Source of the DNA: Vibrionaceae bacterium
Lineage (GTDB): Bacteria; Pseudomonadota; Gammaproteobacteria; Enterobacterales; Vibrionaceae
Direction: 5' to 3'
NCBI GenBank assembly: GCA_018222805.1
Contig: JAAEZQ010000003.1
Span: forward strand, 62,001-126,000
DNA length: 64,000 nucleotides
Made by a program: the position numbers and the translations under genes. Every line of letters starts with the position of its first letter. Position 1 is the stretch's first letter. Of this stretch, positions 26,066-34,107 are shown piece by piece. The notes beneath the pieces were generated by a model. That model made no database searches. It was not told the DNA's origin and worked only from the letters and a program-made list of their open reading frames with translations.

Positions 26066-26761
26066 ATGAAGACAGTAGGCATGTTAGGTGGGATGAGTTG
26101 GGAATCAACCGCCAGTTATTACAAAGCACTGAATGAAGGCGTCAAGTCAAGGCTAGGTGGCTTGCACTCAGCAAAAATCTGCTTATACAGCGTCGACTTT
26201 GATGAAATAGAAAAACTCCAGCATCAGGGTAAGTGGTCTGAAACGGCTCAGATTCTTGCTGAAGCAGCCAAGTCGGTAGAACGTGGTGGCGCAGATTTTT
26301 TAATGATATGCACGAACACGATGCATAAAGTTGTACCAGAAATTGAGTCGCACATATCTATTCCAATTTTACATATAGCTGATGCGACCGCAGAGAGCTT
26401 GGTTCAAGACGGGGTCACCAAAGTTGGCTTGTTGGGAACGCGTTTTACAATGGAGCAAGACTTCTACAAGGGAAGGATCTCAGAGAAATTTGGAATCGAG
26501 GTAGTTGTTCCAAACGTCGATGAACAAACCGTCGTTCACGATATTATTTATCAAGAGCTCTGCCTGGGTCAGATAAATACACACTCCCGAGAGAGTTATT
26601 TAAAGATCATCGCCAATTTGCATGCTCAAGGTGCGCAGGCTGTGATCCTGGGGTGTACTGAAATTGCATTATTAGTAAAGCAAAGCGACACGACGGTCCC
26701 TTTGTATGACACCACGGAAATTCATGCAGCGCATGGCGTTGAATGGGCATTAGGTAATTAA
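26066..26761 (+). CDS. Aspartate/glutamate racemase family protein (YgeA-like)
   Basis: A 231-residue Asp/Glu/hydantoin racemase. MKTVGMLGGMSWESTASYY is the characteristic N-terminus of the YgeA-type family, and the two catalytic cysteines are visible in MICTNTMHK and ILGCTEIALL. It should interconvert amino-acid enantiomers without cofactor in the cytoplasm. It is followed by a GNAT gene 10 bases away, probably in one transcript. Confidence 0.88.
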   Translation: MKTVGMLGGMSWESTASYYKALNEGVKSRLGGLHSAKICLYSVDFDEIEKLQHQGKWSETAQILAEAAKSVERGGADFLMICTNTMHKVVPEIESHISIPILHIADATAESLVQDGVTKVGLLGTRFTMEQDFYKGRISEKFGIEVVVPNVDEQTVVHDIIYQELCLGQINTHSRESYLKIIANLHAQGAQAVILGCTEIALLVKQSDTTVPLYDTTEIHAAHGVEWALGN

Positions 26762-26771
26762 GGACCTTTAC

Positions 26772-27209
26772 ATGGACATTATTACTGGGAACAGCTCAGA
26801 GATCATTCAAAAAGCACAAGCTATTCGTTATCAGGTGTTTACTGTTGAGCAGCAGATCCCGAGAGAGTTAGACCTAGATGGATTAGATGAAGGCTCCATT
26901 CACGCATTGGTAGAGGACAAGGACGCTCTAGTTGCAACGGCACGATTAACGATAAAAGAGGGCGGTTCTTCTGTGATGGCCAGAGTTGCGGTTACAGAGC
27001 CTTATCGAGGAATGGGAATCGCGTCTAAAGTTGTCCAAGCGCTAATGGATTACGCTCGAAATGATGGGATAAGCTCTATCGAAATTCACGCTCATGGTTA
27101 TTTACGCAATTACTATGAGAAATTTGGTTTTGAGTTTATTCGAGAAGTTGAAATTGTTGGTGAACATCAGCTCATCGAAATGCAGTATCACATCAAAACG
27201 AAAGCATAA
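26772..27209 (+). CDS. GNAT-family N-acetyltransferase
   Basis: A 145-residue acetyltransferase. Acetyl-CoA binding motif A is seen as VTEPYRGMGIASKVVQALMDYA and the closing YYEKFGFE segment is typical. It resembles the ElaA/YjcF type (N-terminal RYQVFTVEQQIPRELDLDG). Acceptor unknown. It sits 10 bases after the racemase. Confidence 0.88.
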   Translation: MDIITGNSSEIIQKAQAIRYQVFTVEQQIPRELDLDGLDEGSIHALVEDKDALVATARLTIKEGGSSVMARVAVTEPYRGMGIASKVVQALMDYARNDGISSIEIHAHGYLRNYYEKFGFEFIREVEIVGEHQLIEMQYHIKTKA

Positions 27210-27285
27210 CGATTGAATCGCTACGTGCGGCGCGTTTTGTGTCTGCGTTTCGGTTTAAGGCATTTTCATTTAAAAGGATTTTATC

Positions 27286-27804
27286 ATGGAGTTAGTTGTA
27301 CCATCAGTAGAGTTTGAGTCTTCCTTTGCTCACTTTTACGATGACTTTGCTCAACATGATGTTGAAAACTCAGAGTACTACCAAGAGGGTAAATCCAATT
27401 TCGTTCATTACGTTCAACTTCTGACTGATGAAGCGAATGGCGTTAACCTGAGAGAAGGATACGTACCCTGTAGTCATTTCTGGCTCGTCAATTCAGACAA
27501 AGCCATTATTGGTGCGATTCGCGTCCGTCATAATATCAACAACGATTTTCTGACATTAGAAGCAGGCCATATTGGCTACGACATTGCGCCTTCCTACCGA
27601 TCGAAAGGTAATGGCAAGCTCATGCTCAGACTGGCTTTGTGTAAAGCCAAAGAGTTAGGAATCGAGCAAGCTTTAATAACCTCGGATGAAGACAATATCG
27701 CATCACGAAAAGTTATCGAAGCCAACGGTGGCCGACTCGAGAATGTTGTAATGGGTAAGGTGTTTCCCAATCTGCTGGCCAGATATTGGGTGGCCTGTAA
27801 GTGA
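27286..27804 (+). CDS. GNAT-family N-acetyltransferase
   Basis: A 172-residue acetyltransferase with motif A YDIAPSYRSKGNGKLMLRLAL and the RKVIEANGGRLEN segment found in YyaT/RimJ-like members that act on amino acids or antibiotics. The N-terminus (FASHFYDDFA-like acidic stretch) is family-typical. AAGGA precedes the ATG. Substrate unknown. Confidence 0.88.
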   Translation: MELVVPSVEFESSFAHFYDDFAQHDVENSEYYQEGKSNFVHYVQLLTDEANGVNLREGYVPCSHFWLVNSDKAIIGAIRVRHNINNDFLTLEAGHIGYDIAPSYRSKGNGKLMLRLALCKAKELGIEQALITSDEDNIASRKVIEANGGRLENVVMGKVFPNLLARYWVACK

Positions 27805-27839
27805 TGCTGTCACTTTTTTTGAGTGTAAATGGAGAAAGT

Positions 27840-28244
27840 ATGAATTCAAAGGAAGTCGTACAGGGTTTCTGGGACGCAATGAAGTCGAATGATTTCGCCA
27901 AAGCGAGTCAATGTCTCAGTGATGATTTTGAAGGCTACTGGCCGCAATCAAGAGAGTTAATACGAGGCCGCGAAAACTTCGCTGCCATAAATTCTTATTA
28001 TCCCGTGAATGGTGTGTGGCGTTTTGAAGTCCACTCTATTGTTTGTGAAGGTGATACCGTGGTCACTGACGTGTCAGTTACGGATGGTGTGCAGAAAGCC
28101 AGAGCTGTAACCTTTCATACAGTTAAAAATGGGCTTATTAGTAAACAAAAAGAGTTTTGGCCAGACGAAATGGCGGCACAAGAGTGGCGTGCAAAGTGGG
28201 TGGAAATCGTGTCCATCGAGAAACGCCCAGAGCAGAGGGTGTAG
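27840..28244 (+). CDS. SnoaL-like / NTF2-fold protein
   Basis: A 134-residue NTF2-superfamily protein (VQGFWDAMKSNDFAKASQCL and FWPDEMAAQEWRAKW). The ATG at 27840 follows GGAGA; a longer frame from 27801 overlaps the upstream acetyltransferase and is less likely. Members are small pocket proteins, either enzymes or ligand binders. Function not determined. Confidence 0.8.
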   Translation: MNSKEVVQGFWDAMKSNDFAKASQCLSDDFEGYWPQSRELIRGRENFAAINSYYPVNGVWRFEVHSIVCEGDTVVTDVSVTDGVQKARAVTFHTVKNGLISKQKEFWPDEMAAQEWRAKWVEIVSIEKRPEQRV

Positions 28245-28274
28245 ACGCTTTAAAGTTCATTGAGAGAAATACAA

Positions 28275-28832
28275 ATGAATATGGAAACCAGCAGATTGAT
28301 TCTGCGTCAGTGGAAAGATGAAGATTTCCAGCCTTATGCTGATTTATGTTCAGATCCCCACGTGATGAGGTATTTTCTGTCAACACTTTCCCATCAGGAA
28401 AGTAACGAGCAAGCGGAAAAAATTCAAAATCTGATTGCTGAAAACGGTTGGGGGTTTTGGGCGGTTGAACTGAAATCAACAGGTCAGTTTATCGGCTTTG
28501 TTGGTCTGCATAAGCAGGATGAGAACAGTGGTTTTCCAAATGCACCGTTTATTGAAATCGGTTGGCGATTGTCATCTGATTCTTGGGGACAGGGCTATGC
28601 GTCAGAAGCTGCGCAAAGAGCATTAGAGTATGCTTTTGAAGAGCTTGATGCTCCATCTGTCTATGCGTTTACGACATTACAAAATGAGCCTTCTCAGCGC
28701 GTCATGCTGAAAATAGGCATGGTCGATACGAAGCAAAACTTCAACCACCCTAGAGTTGAAGAAGGGCATTCGTTGGAAAGACATTGTTTATACAAAATCT
28801 CGAAAGATAACTGGTGTGGGATCCAACAGTGA
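28275..28832 (+). CDS. GNAT-family acetyltransferase, RimJ/RimL type
   Basis: A 185-residue member of the RimJ/RimL subgroup: METSRLILRQWKDEDFQPYADL at the N-terminus, IGWRLSSDSWGQGYASEAAQRAL as motif A, and YAFTTLQNEPSQRVMLKIGM. Such enzymes acetylate ribosomal protein N-termini or small amines. The third GNAT in 2.1 kb. The start at 28275 is chosen over 28260 because the family N-terminus begins there. Confidence 0.85.
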   Translation: MNMETSRLILRQWKDEDFQPYADLCSDPHVMRYFLSTLSHQESNEQAEKIQNLIAENGWGFWAVELKSTGQFIGFVGLHKQDENSGFPNAPFIEIGWRLSSDSWGQGYASEAAQRALEYAFEELDAPSVYAFTTLQNEPSQRVMLKIGMVDTKQNFNHPRVEEGHSLERHCLYKISKDNWCGIQQ

Positions 28833-28922
28833 GCAATTTATCGTTAAATGGCCTTAATGGAACGGTTATTCGTCGTGAGCTTTCGATGTCACCTAAAACG
28901 GATTTAACGCTAGGAGGGAGCG

Positions 28923-29273
28923 TTGCTTGATTTAATTAAAAAAGTGCTGCTCATTAACATGATTGCCACATTAACTGTGTTTGTTCTGTCGAAGTTTGTG
29001 CCATTCTTTGCAGCAACACAGCTCGTCGATTTTTTATTTTTTGTGGTCATCGTGATTTGGGTCTTGGCAAAGCTTATGTGGGAGCCGGGTGTAGACAGTA
29101 AAGCATCCAGACTCGCCAATCCCAGAACTGATAAAGTCTACAAAATGGTCAAAGGCCATGATTTTGACAAAGAACAACAATTGCATCGTCGACTTAACTA
29201 TCAAACAGGGCTAGTGTTGTTTATCGCAGGCTTACCAGCATTTGTGACTTGTTTGGTGCTGCAGTTTTTTTGA
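28923..29273 (+). CDS. Small membrane protein, unknown function
   Basis: A 116-residue protein with a TTG start preceded by AGGAGGG. Two adjoining hydrophobic segments (residues about 8-28 and 33-52) and a third near the C-terminus (about 92-112) suggest an inner-membrane protein. No family recognised. Confidence 0.7.
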   Translation: MLDLIKKVLLINMIATLTVFVLSKFVPFFAATQLVDFLFFVVIVIWVLAKLMWEPGVDSKASRLANPRTDKVYKMVKGHDFDKEQQLHRRLNYQTGLVLFIAGLPAFVTCLVLQFF

Positions 29274-29397
29274 GAATGGAGAGTGTATTTAGTTTTAGCT
29301 TAACAATAACTCGACGAACAACATTGTAACGACAGATCAGCTTAAATAAGTAAACGTTACAAAAATAATTGCGTAAGTTGGTATGAAAGGAACGAAA

Positions 29398-30015
29398 ATG
29401 CAATCAAATAACATTAAGAATGTCGTGTTTGACATTGGAAATGTGGTCGTTCGCTGGGCTCCACTTGAGATCGTGAGGCTAACGTTTGGAAATATTGAGT
29501 TCGCTGAAGAAAAAGTGAAAATTATTTTTCAATCAGACACTTGGTTAGAGTTAAACAAAGGTATCATTGCTGAAAGCGAAGCCAAGCTCCAGTATCAACG
29601 ACTTCATGGTTTCTCTGAACTCGATTGTGAGCGCTTGTTTTACTATGTGAAGCAAACTCAAATATTAATTTATGGTTCGGTCGAATTGATCAAGCGAGTT
29701 AAAGCCGCTGGTTATCGCGTATTTGCGCTCACTGATAACGTACATGAAATCGTTTCGTATTTGAAAGAAACATATACTTTTTGGCACCTGTTTGAAGGGG
29801 CTACGGTCTCGGCAGAAGTTGGGTTGTTGAAGCCGCAACCAGAAATTTATCAGTATTTACTCACTCAGCACGCATTAGAGGCGTCGGAAACCGTGTTCAT
29901 TGATGATATGCCATATAATGTCAAAGGTGCTGAAACTGTTGGCATGTCGGCAATTCAGTTTGAAAATGCCGTGCAGTGTGAGGCGGACTTGAATTCACTT
30001 GGGCTAAAGTTTTAA
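29398..30015 (+). CDS. HAD-family phosphatase (YihX-like)
   Basis: A 205-residue HAD-superfamily hydrolase. Motif I is seen as VFDIGNVVVRW, motif II in ALTDNVHE, motif III Lys in GLLKPQPEIY and motif IV in FIDDMPYNVKGAETVGM. This order matches YihX/epoxide-hydrolase-like HADs, which remove phosphate from sugar phosphates. AAGGA upstream supports the start at 29398. Confidence 0.88.
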   Translation: MQSNNIKNVVFDIGNVVVRWAPLEIVRLTFGNIEFAEEKVKIIFQSDTWLELNKGIIAESEAKLQYQRLHGFSELDCERLFYYVKQTQILIYGSVELIKRVKAAGYRVFALTDNVHEIVSYLKETYTFWHLFEGATVSAEVGLLKPQPEIYQYLLTQHALEASETVFIDDMPYNVKGAETVGMSAIQFENAVQCEADLNSLGLKF

Positions 30016-30082
30016 GTTGCAGAAAGTTAATAGCTATTAAAATCCACATGGAAACGTAAAAACAACATCACAAGGGATTAAA

Positions 30083-30277
30083 GTGATCGATCATTTTGAA
30101 ATTAAAGTCGTTGATTTTGAACACTGCCGCGACTTCTACCAACATGCACTATATCCGCTTGGCATTGAATTAAAATGGGCAGATGATGCTGCTGCAGGCT
30201 TTGGCTTACCACTTGTACCAGCGGAGCGGTTTTCAGAAGACGACAGGTTCTACTACATGTCCCGGGCAATCGCGTGA
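30083..30277 (+). pseudogene. Truncated VOC-family gene
   Basis: A GTG-started frame of 64 codons encodes only the first half of a VOC domain (MIDHFEIKVVDFEHCRDFYQ and GFGLPLVPAERFSEDD). A full VOC protein would have about 120-130 residues; no continuation with the closing DPDGN-like segment is found in the following 180 bases in any frame. It is most simply a deletion remnant. AAGGGA precedes the start, so it may still be translated. Confidence 0.7.
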
Positions 30278-30350
30278 TGTATATCATGAGCGTATCTTAC
30301 TCAGTTAGTTTTTCCCTGAGTTTAAAAATGATGGTCTATGGTTAAGAAGC

Positions 30351-30387
30351 TATCGTTCAACCCATTAATGATATGGGTTGAACGATA
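30351..30387. repeat. Perfect 15-bp hairpin after the truncated VOC gene
   Basis: TATCGTTCAACCCAT (30351-30365) and its exact reverse complement (30373-30387) flank a 7-base loop. No clear T-run follows. It may be a terminator or the scar of the event that truncated the VOC gene. Confidence 0.5.
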
Positions 30388-30457
30388 ACATTTTCGTATA
30401 CATTCATGTTTAGCTAGGCGTTATTTTGTCGTGGTTCAGTATTAATTAGGGGATCTT

Positions 30458-30772
30458 ATGACTGGAGAAATTATCAAATCGTCTACTGCTACGATACAGG
30501 TTGGTGTGGCAAGAGCGGATGGGAAGCTGTCTCTGACAGACACTGAGGTCCTTTTTGAACCGTATAATCAGAAACTTGCACTTGGCCCATACATATTGAA
30601 ACGTGATGAAATCGTTTCGGTAGAAAAGTGTATAGGAAAAGGTGCTGGTATTATGCCCGTTACCAGTGATGCCATTCGTATTACGTTATCTGACGAACGC
30701 GCTTACGCGTTTATTATTGCAGAGCCCAATCAGTGGATAGCAGCGTTTGGCGCAACCAGTGTAAATAAGTAA
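30458..30772 (+). CDS. Small hypothetical protein, possibly PH/GRAM-like
   Basis: A 104-residue protein with alternating beta pattern (LTDTEVLFEPYNQKLALGPYILKRDEIVSVEK), similar to bacterial PH-like or GRAM domain proteins by strand pattern only. No catalytic motif. It lies 17 bases before the GFA gene and probably forms a transcript with it. Confidence 0.65.
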   Translation: MTGEIIKSSTATIQVGVARADGKLSLTDTEVLFEPYNQKLALGPYILKRDEIVSVEKCIGKGAGIMPVTSDAIRITLSDERAYAFIIAEPNQWIAAFGATSVNK

Positions 30773-30789
30773 AGGCAGAGGAGCGTTTT

Positions 30790-31209
30790 GTGGAAAGTGT
30801 ACATAAAGGTTCGTGCCTTTGCGGCAGTGTGAGGTACGAGCTTACGGGCGCGTTTCAGCAATTCTTTTTATGTCATTGTACTCGCTGCCAGAAGGATACA
30901 GGTACAGTGCACGCTGCCAACCTTTTTGCGCAAGAGTCAACGTTAGTTTGGACTCAGGGTAAAAGTGACGTTAAGACTTATCAATACCCAAATACGCTAC
31001 ACAGCAAAAGCTTTTGTCAAAACTGTGGTTCAGCATTGCCAACGGTATCAGAGAGTGTTGGTTATATTGTCGTACCCGTAGGGAGTCTTGATAGCCCAGT
31101 ACCTATCTTACCAACGGCAAAAATATTTACTGGTAGCTGTGCAAGTTGGGCAAAAGATTTGTCTCAAGTCCCGAGTTTTGAACAACTGCCTGAGCAAAAT
31201 AGTAATTAA
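30790..31209 (+). CDS. GFA-family (Mss4-like) zinc protein
   Basis: A 139-residue protein of the glutathione-dependent formaldehyde-activating/CENP-V family. Zinc-binding cysteines are clear: GSCLCGSVRYEL, CHCTRCQKDTG and FCQNCGSALP. GTG start with GAGGAG upstream. Despite the family name, most members are of unproven activity. Confidence 0.88.
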   Translation: MESVHKGSCLCGSVRYELTGAFQQFFLCHCTRCQKDTGTVHAANLFAQESTLVWTQGKSDVKTYQYPNTLHSKSFCQNCGSALPTVSESVGYIVVPVGSLDSPVPILPTAKIFTGSCASWAKDLSQVPSFEQLPEQNSN

Positions 31210-31223
31210 ATATTAAGGCGTTC

Positions 31224-31955
31224 GTGCTAAGGGAAGCCGTGTCGGTAGAGTTGATTTTAGGATTCATTTCGATGATAACATCCGCCATTGCGGGGGTGAT
31301 TGGATTTGGTGGAGGGATGCTACTCATCGCAATTTTGCCCAACTTCCTCAGTCCTAGCTTAATCATCCCGATACATGGTGTGACACAGTTAGCCAGTAAC
31401 TCATCTCGAATGTTTTTCTCGTTCGCTCACGTGAAGTGGTCGTTAATTCCCAAGTTTCTGGTTGGCTCACTAGTAGGTATGCTGCTGTTTGGGTTATTTA
31501 TCTCGAATATTTCCTTTGAATATGTTCCTGTTGCAATCGGCTCCTATATCTTGTTGAACCTTTGGAGCAAGCGATTTGCTCACTTGATACGTCGCTATGA
31601 AAGCTATTATCTGATTGGATTCTTACAAACGGGCTTGGGGCTTATAGTCGGTGCTGTAGGGCCGCTGTCACTGGCGGTTCTCACTAAACAGTTGAAATCA
31701 AAGAATGAAGTTATTGCGACAAGCTCAATGTTTTTGACGATCAGCCATCTAGCTAAGATCCCTGTTTACGCTGCAGTAACGAGTGACCTAGTTTCAAACT
31801 TAAATCTCATTGTCTATATGGTTATCGGATCTATACTAGGATCATTTATTGGTACTAAGATTAGGTTTAAGGCGGGTAATGAAAAAGTTATTCTTATAAT
31901 CAAAGCCTTACTAACATTATTAGCAATCAGAATGCTCGTGGCTGTTTTCTTATAA
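31224..31955 (+). CDS. TauE/SafE-family anion exporter
   Basis: A 243-residue integral membrane protein with 7-8 helices and the duplicated TauE/SafE glycine-rich motif (AIAGVIGFGGGMLLIAIL near the start, GLIVGAVGPLSLAVL in the second half). Members export sulfite or organosulfur anions. GTG start at 31224; an alternative GTG at 31239 has a better ribosome site (AAGGGA), which would remove five residues. Confidence 0.85.
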   Translation: MLREAVSVELILGFISMITSAIAGVIGFGGGMLLIAILPNFLSPSLIIPIHGVTQLASNSSRMFFSFAHVKWSLIPKFLVGSLVGMLLFGLFISNISFEYVPVAIGSYILLNLWSKRFAHLIRRYESYYLIGFLQTGLGLIVGAVGPLSLAVLTKQLKSKNEVIATSSMFLTISHLAKIPVYAAVTSDLVSNLNLIVYMVIGSILGSFIGTKIRFKAGNEKVILIIKALLTLLAIRMLVAVFL

Positions 31956-32029
31956 CATTTAGGCATTGCGTGCATTTTTAGCGTGACGTATTAACATAGC
32001 ATGCCGATTTTAATAGAAAAGAGATAACT

Positions 32030-32359
32030 ATGGCTTTCCCTCCTTGTCCAAACTGTCAATCCGAATACGTTTACCAAGACCAAAACCATCTCATCTGTCC
32101 TGAATGTGCTTATGAATGGAATCCAGCTGAAGTCGAAGAAGTTTTTAGCGTCAATGACGCGAATGGCACTTTGCTCGCAGAAGGGGACAAAGTAACTCTG
32201 GCGAAAGACCTTAAGGTTAAAGGCAGCTCTCTTGTTTTAAAGATTGGTACTAAAGCTGTGATTAGACGTATCGTCGAAGGCAAAGATCATCAATTGGACT
32301 GCAAAGTGGACGGTGTTGGTGAAATGATGGTAACGGCTAAATTCGTCAAGAAGGCTTGA
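32030..32359 (+). CDS. yjdM: PhnA/YjdM-family zinc-ribbon protein
   Basis: A 109-residue protein with an N-terminal zinc ribbon ([21 protein letters not shown]) and the conserved C-terminal PhnA domain ([23 protein letters not shown]). It was once linked to phosphonate use in E. coli but YjdM itself is of uncertain function. Confidence 0.9.
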   Translation: MAFPPCPNCQSEYVYQDQNHLICPECAYEWNPAEVEEVFSVNDANGTLLAEGDKVTLAKDLKVKGSSLVLKIGTKAVIRRIVEGKDHQLDCKVDGVGEMMVTAKFVKKA

Positions 32360-32405
32360 GCTTCTCCACTTCTTAAAACCACACATTTATGAACAAAGAG
32401 AATGA

Positions 32406-32433
32406 GCCCTACAGCCGAATTACACCGTAGGGC
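32406..32433. terminator. Hairpin between convergent genes
   Basis: GCCCTAC (32406-32412) and GTAGGGC (32427-32433) can pair; it stands between the plus-strand yjdM and the minus-strand small gene, with a T-rich run on the minus side. Probably a terminator. Confidence 0.45.
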
Positions 32434-32457
32434 ACATGTTGTGGGGCCGGTAGAGTA

Positions 32458-32658
32458 CTAGGAGATATATCTACGCAGTTCGTGCGGGTACACTCTCATT
32501 CCGTTTAAGGTGTTTTCGTAAACGGCTTGTTCTTGGATATAAGACCAGATGTAGGGTTCTGTTCCTGTCTGTGCTGCGAGATGCGAGATCACCGTATCAA
32601 CATCGTGGCCAGAGTAATCTTTGGGATGAATCAATACTTCCTTGATAACTGATAACAT
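32458..32658 (-). CDS. Small hypothetical protein
   Basis: A 66-residue protein (MLSVIKEVLIHPKDYSGHD at the start, RRYIS at the end). GGGAG precedes the ATG at 32658; the longer frame from 32691 is less likely. No recognised domain. Its codon use and ribosome site make it plausible; function unknown. Confidence 0.55.
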   Translation of the reverse strand: MLSVIKEVLIHPKDYSGHDVDTVISHLAAQTGTEPYIWSYIQEQAVYENTLNGMRVYPHELRRYIS

Positions 32659-32884
32659 GGCAACTCCCTTTTTATGTAAATAAATTACCAAATGGTATAA
32701 TTAAAACGTAGTTTGGTTTTCTTATGTGATCAAGGGCAGATGTTATTTTTAATTTAAAATTCATTTGTGTAACTTAATAACATTGCGGGGCGGAGTTTTC
32801 TCACCAGTGTTGAGTAATTGATTTAGAGTCGATGGGCATCTATTTGTGCATGGTGGGGTGTTGTGTAGACCGTGTGATAAAAGA

Positions 32885-32914
32885 AAAACGGCACCAGTAT
32901 CTAGCGCCGTTTTG
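32885..32914 (-). terminator. Rho-independent terminator downstream of the amidohydrolase remnant
   Basis: AAAACGGC (32886-32893) pairs with GCCGTTTT (32907-32914). Read on the minus strand the hairpin is followed by TTTTTCTTTT. It terminates transcripts coming from the direction of the minus-strand remnant. Confidence 0.7.
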
Positions 32915-32951
32915 AGCAAAGAACTCGTTGAGTTCCTTTTAGTCTGATCGA

Positions 32952-33098
32952 TTACTGAGTGCAGACGAGTTTACCTTCTTTGTACGTTTTTAAGACTTCT
33001 ATGGTGTGTATCTTTTCAGGTCCCACAGTAAGAGGGCTGTTAGAAAGAATCACTAGGTCTGCCTGCTTTCCGACGTCAAGCGTCCGTTTATGAACTAT
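32952..33098 (-). pseudogene. Amidohydrolase family 3 C-terminal remnant
   Basis: In one minus-strand frame about 48 codons read HKRTLDVGKQADLVILSNSP and then an LKTYKEGKLVCTQ tail before a stop, the typical C-terminus of YtcJ-like metal-dependent amidohydrolases. An in-frame TAG lies just upstream, so the rest of the gene has been lost and only the tail and its terminator persist. Confidence 0.7.
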
Positions 33099-33120
33099 CT
33101 AGCTTTTTACTGCTCAACAA

Positions 33121-33675
33121 TCAGTTGATGTAGCCACTACCAATAGCACGAAACGGCATATCTAAGTTAAGCTCGGGGATTTGCTGTCCCACCCAGGCAG
33201 GGAAGGTGTTGCTGTTTGGCCCCGGAAACAGAGTGTACTCATTCGCCCAAGGATAGTGCTCTACAACACGCTGAATTTTAGGAATGAGACTCTGAGCTTT
33301 TCCACCCTGTATCGACAGTACTTTCTCTGGACGCGCACCATACCAATAACGGTCAGGCGTTGCTGTTTGATACGTATATAGCGCAGGTTGGCCACGGCCG
33401 ACCCGCCACCCAACGACTTCATAAACGGTATATTCATTCGCATTCTCTGGCTTAATCGCAAGCCAAGTATGTACTGCAAACCAACCGCGCCAGCCAAAAG
33501 CGTCTGCCGCATAGAATTCGATTACCGCTTGTTTAACATCATTGGGATTAGGAGCAATGCCTGCTGGCTCGCGGCTCGCAGTGCGCCAGTCACTTTGAGT
33601 GCAGGCGCTTACCAGTACACAGAAAGCCAAGAGAATCGGCTTAAGCACCTGCGTTAGACTCAATCTATATTTCAT
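33121..33675 (-). CDS. DUF3750-type lipoprotein
   Basis: A 184-residue exported protein. The signal peptide ends in a lipobox (LAFCVLVSACTQ), so it is predicted to be lipid-anchored. The body shows FAVHTWLAIKP, YEVVGWR and YPWANEYTLFPGPNSNTFPAWV, resembling DUF3750. AGGAG supports the start at 33675; a longer frame reaches 33726. Function unknown. Confidence 0.78.
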   Translation of the reverse strand: MKYRLSLTQVLKPILLAFCVLVSACTQSDWRTASREPAGIAPNPNDVKQAVIEFYAADAFGWRGWFAVHTWLAIKPENANEYTVYEVVGWRVGRGQPALYTYQTATPDRYWYGARPEKVLSIQGGKAQSLIPKIQRVVEHYPWANEYTLFPGPNSNTFPAWVGQQIPELNLDMPFRAIGSGYIN

Positions 33676-34059
33676 CGCTGTACTCCTAACATTCTTCTCA
33701 TATCGACTAAGCGTTATAAATGCCATTGGCTACTTAGAGTCATCTCTTTAATAAGTGTTCACCATAAAACTATAAAGGTCTGTACGTATTTGTCACTGCC
33801 AGAGGTCATATCGTTGTGCGTTTGTCAGTGAGATTTTAGAAGCTGATTTAGGAATTATCTGGTAGATGATATTTTTTAAACAAGTTTTTTATTGATAACG
33901 CTTATGGGATTTATTGCTTAATTCAGAGATAAGACATCCTGCCACCTAGTGGCTAATCCCTAAGCAATATACTGCGTTTCAGGCATGGGGCTACGACGAT
34001 TAATGAGTGTAGCGGATCAGATCGCAGCTTCTTCATTTAGTTCCATCGATTGAAGCAAC
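33676..34059. other. Intergenic region without a gene; possible small RNA locus
   Basis: No credible coding sequence is present in about 430 bases. The stretch ends in a hairpin with a T-rich plus-strand tail (34060-34088), which would suit a plus-strand small RNA, but no convincing promoter was identified. Confidence 0.3.
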
Positions 34060-34088
34060 AAAGCCCTGCTATTAGTAAGCAGGGCTTT
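34060..34088. terminator. Hairpin terminator after the NhaC-type gene
   Basis: AAGCCCTGCT (34061-34070) pairs with AGCAGGGCTT (34078-34087) around a 7-base loop. The plus-strand tail is TTTTGGTTTT; the minus-strand tail is moderately T-rich, so it can end the antiporter transcript and perhaps an upstream plus-strand transcript. Confidence 0.7.
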
Positions 34089-34107
34089 TGGTTTTAACGG
34101 TCAGTTA

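Noticed and set aside
27210..27285. Possible third attC-like site between two GNAT genes
   Set aside because: Only a vague similarity (GCGTTTCGGTTTAAGGC); no nested arms were found.
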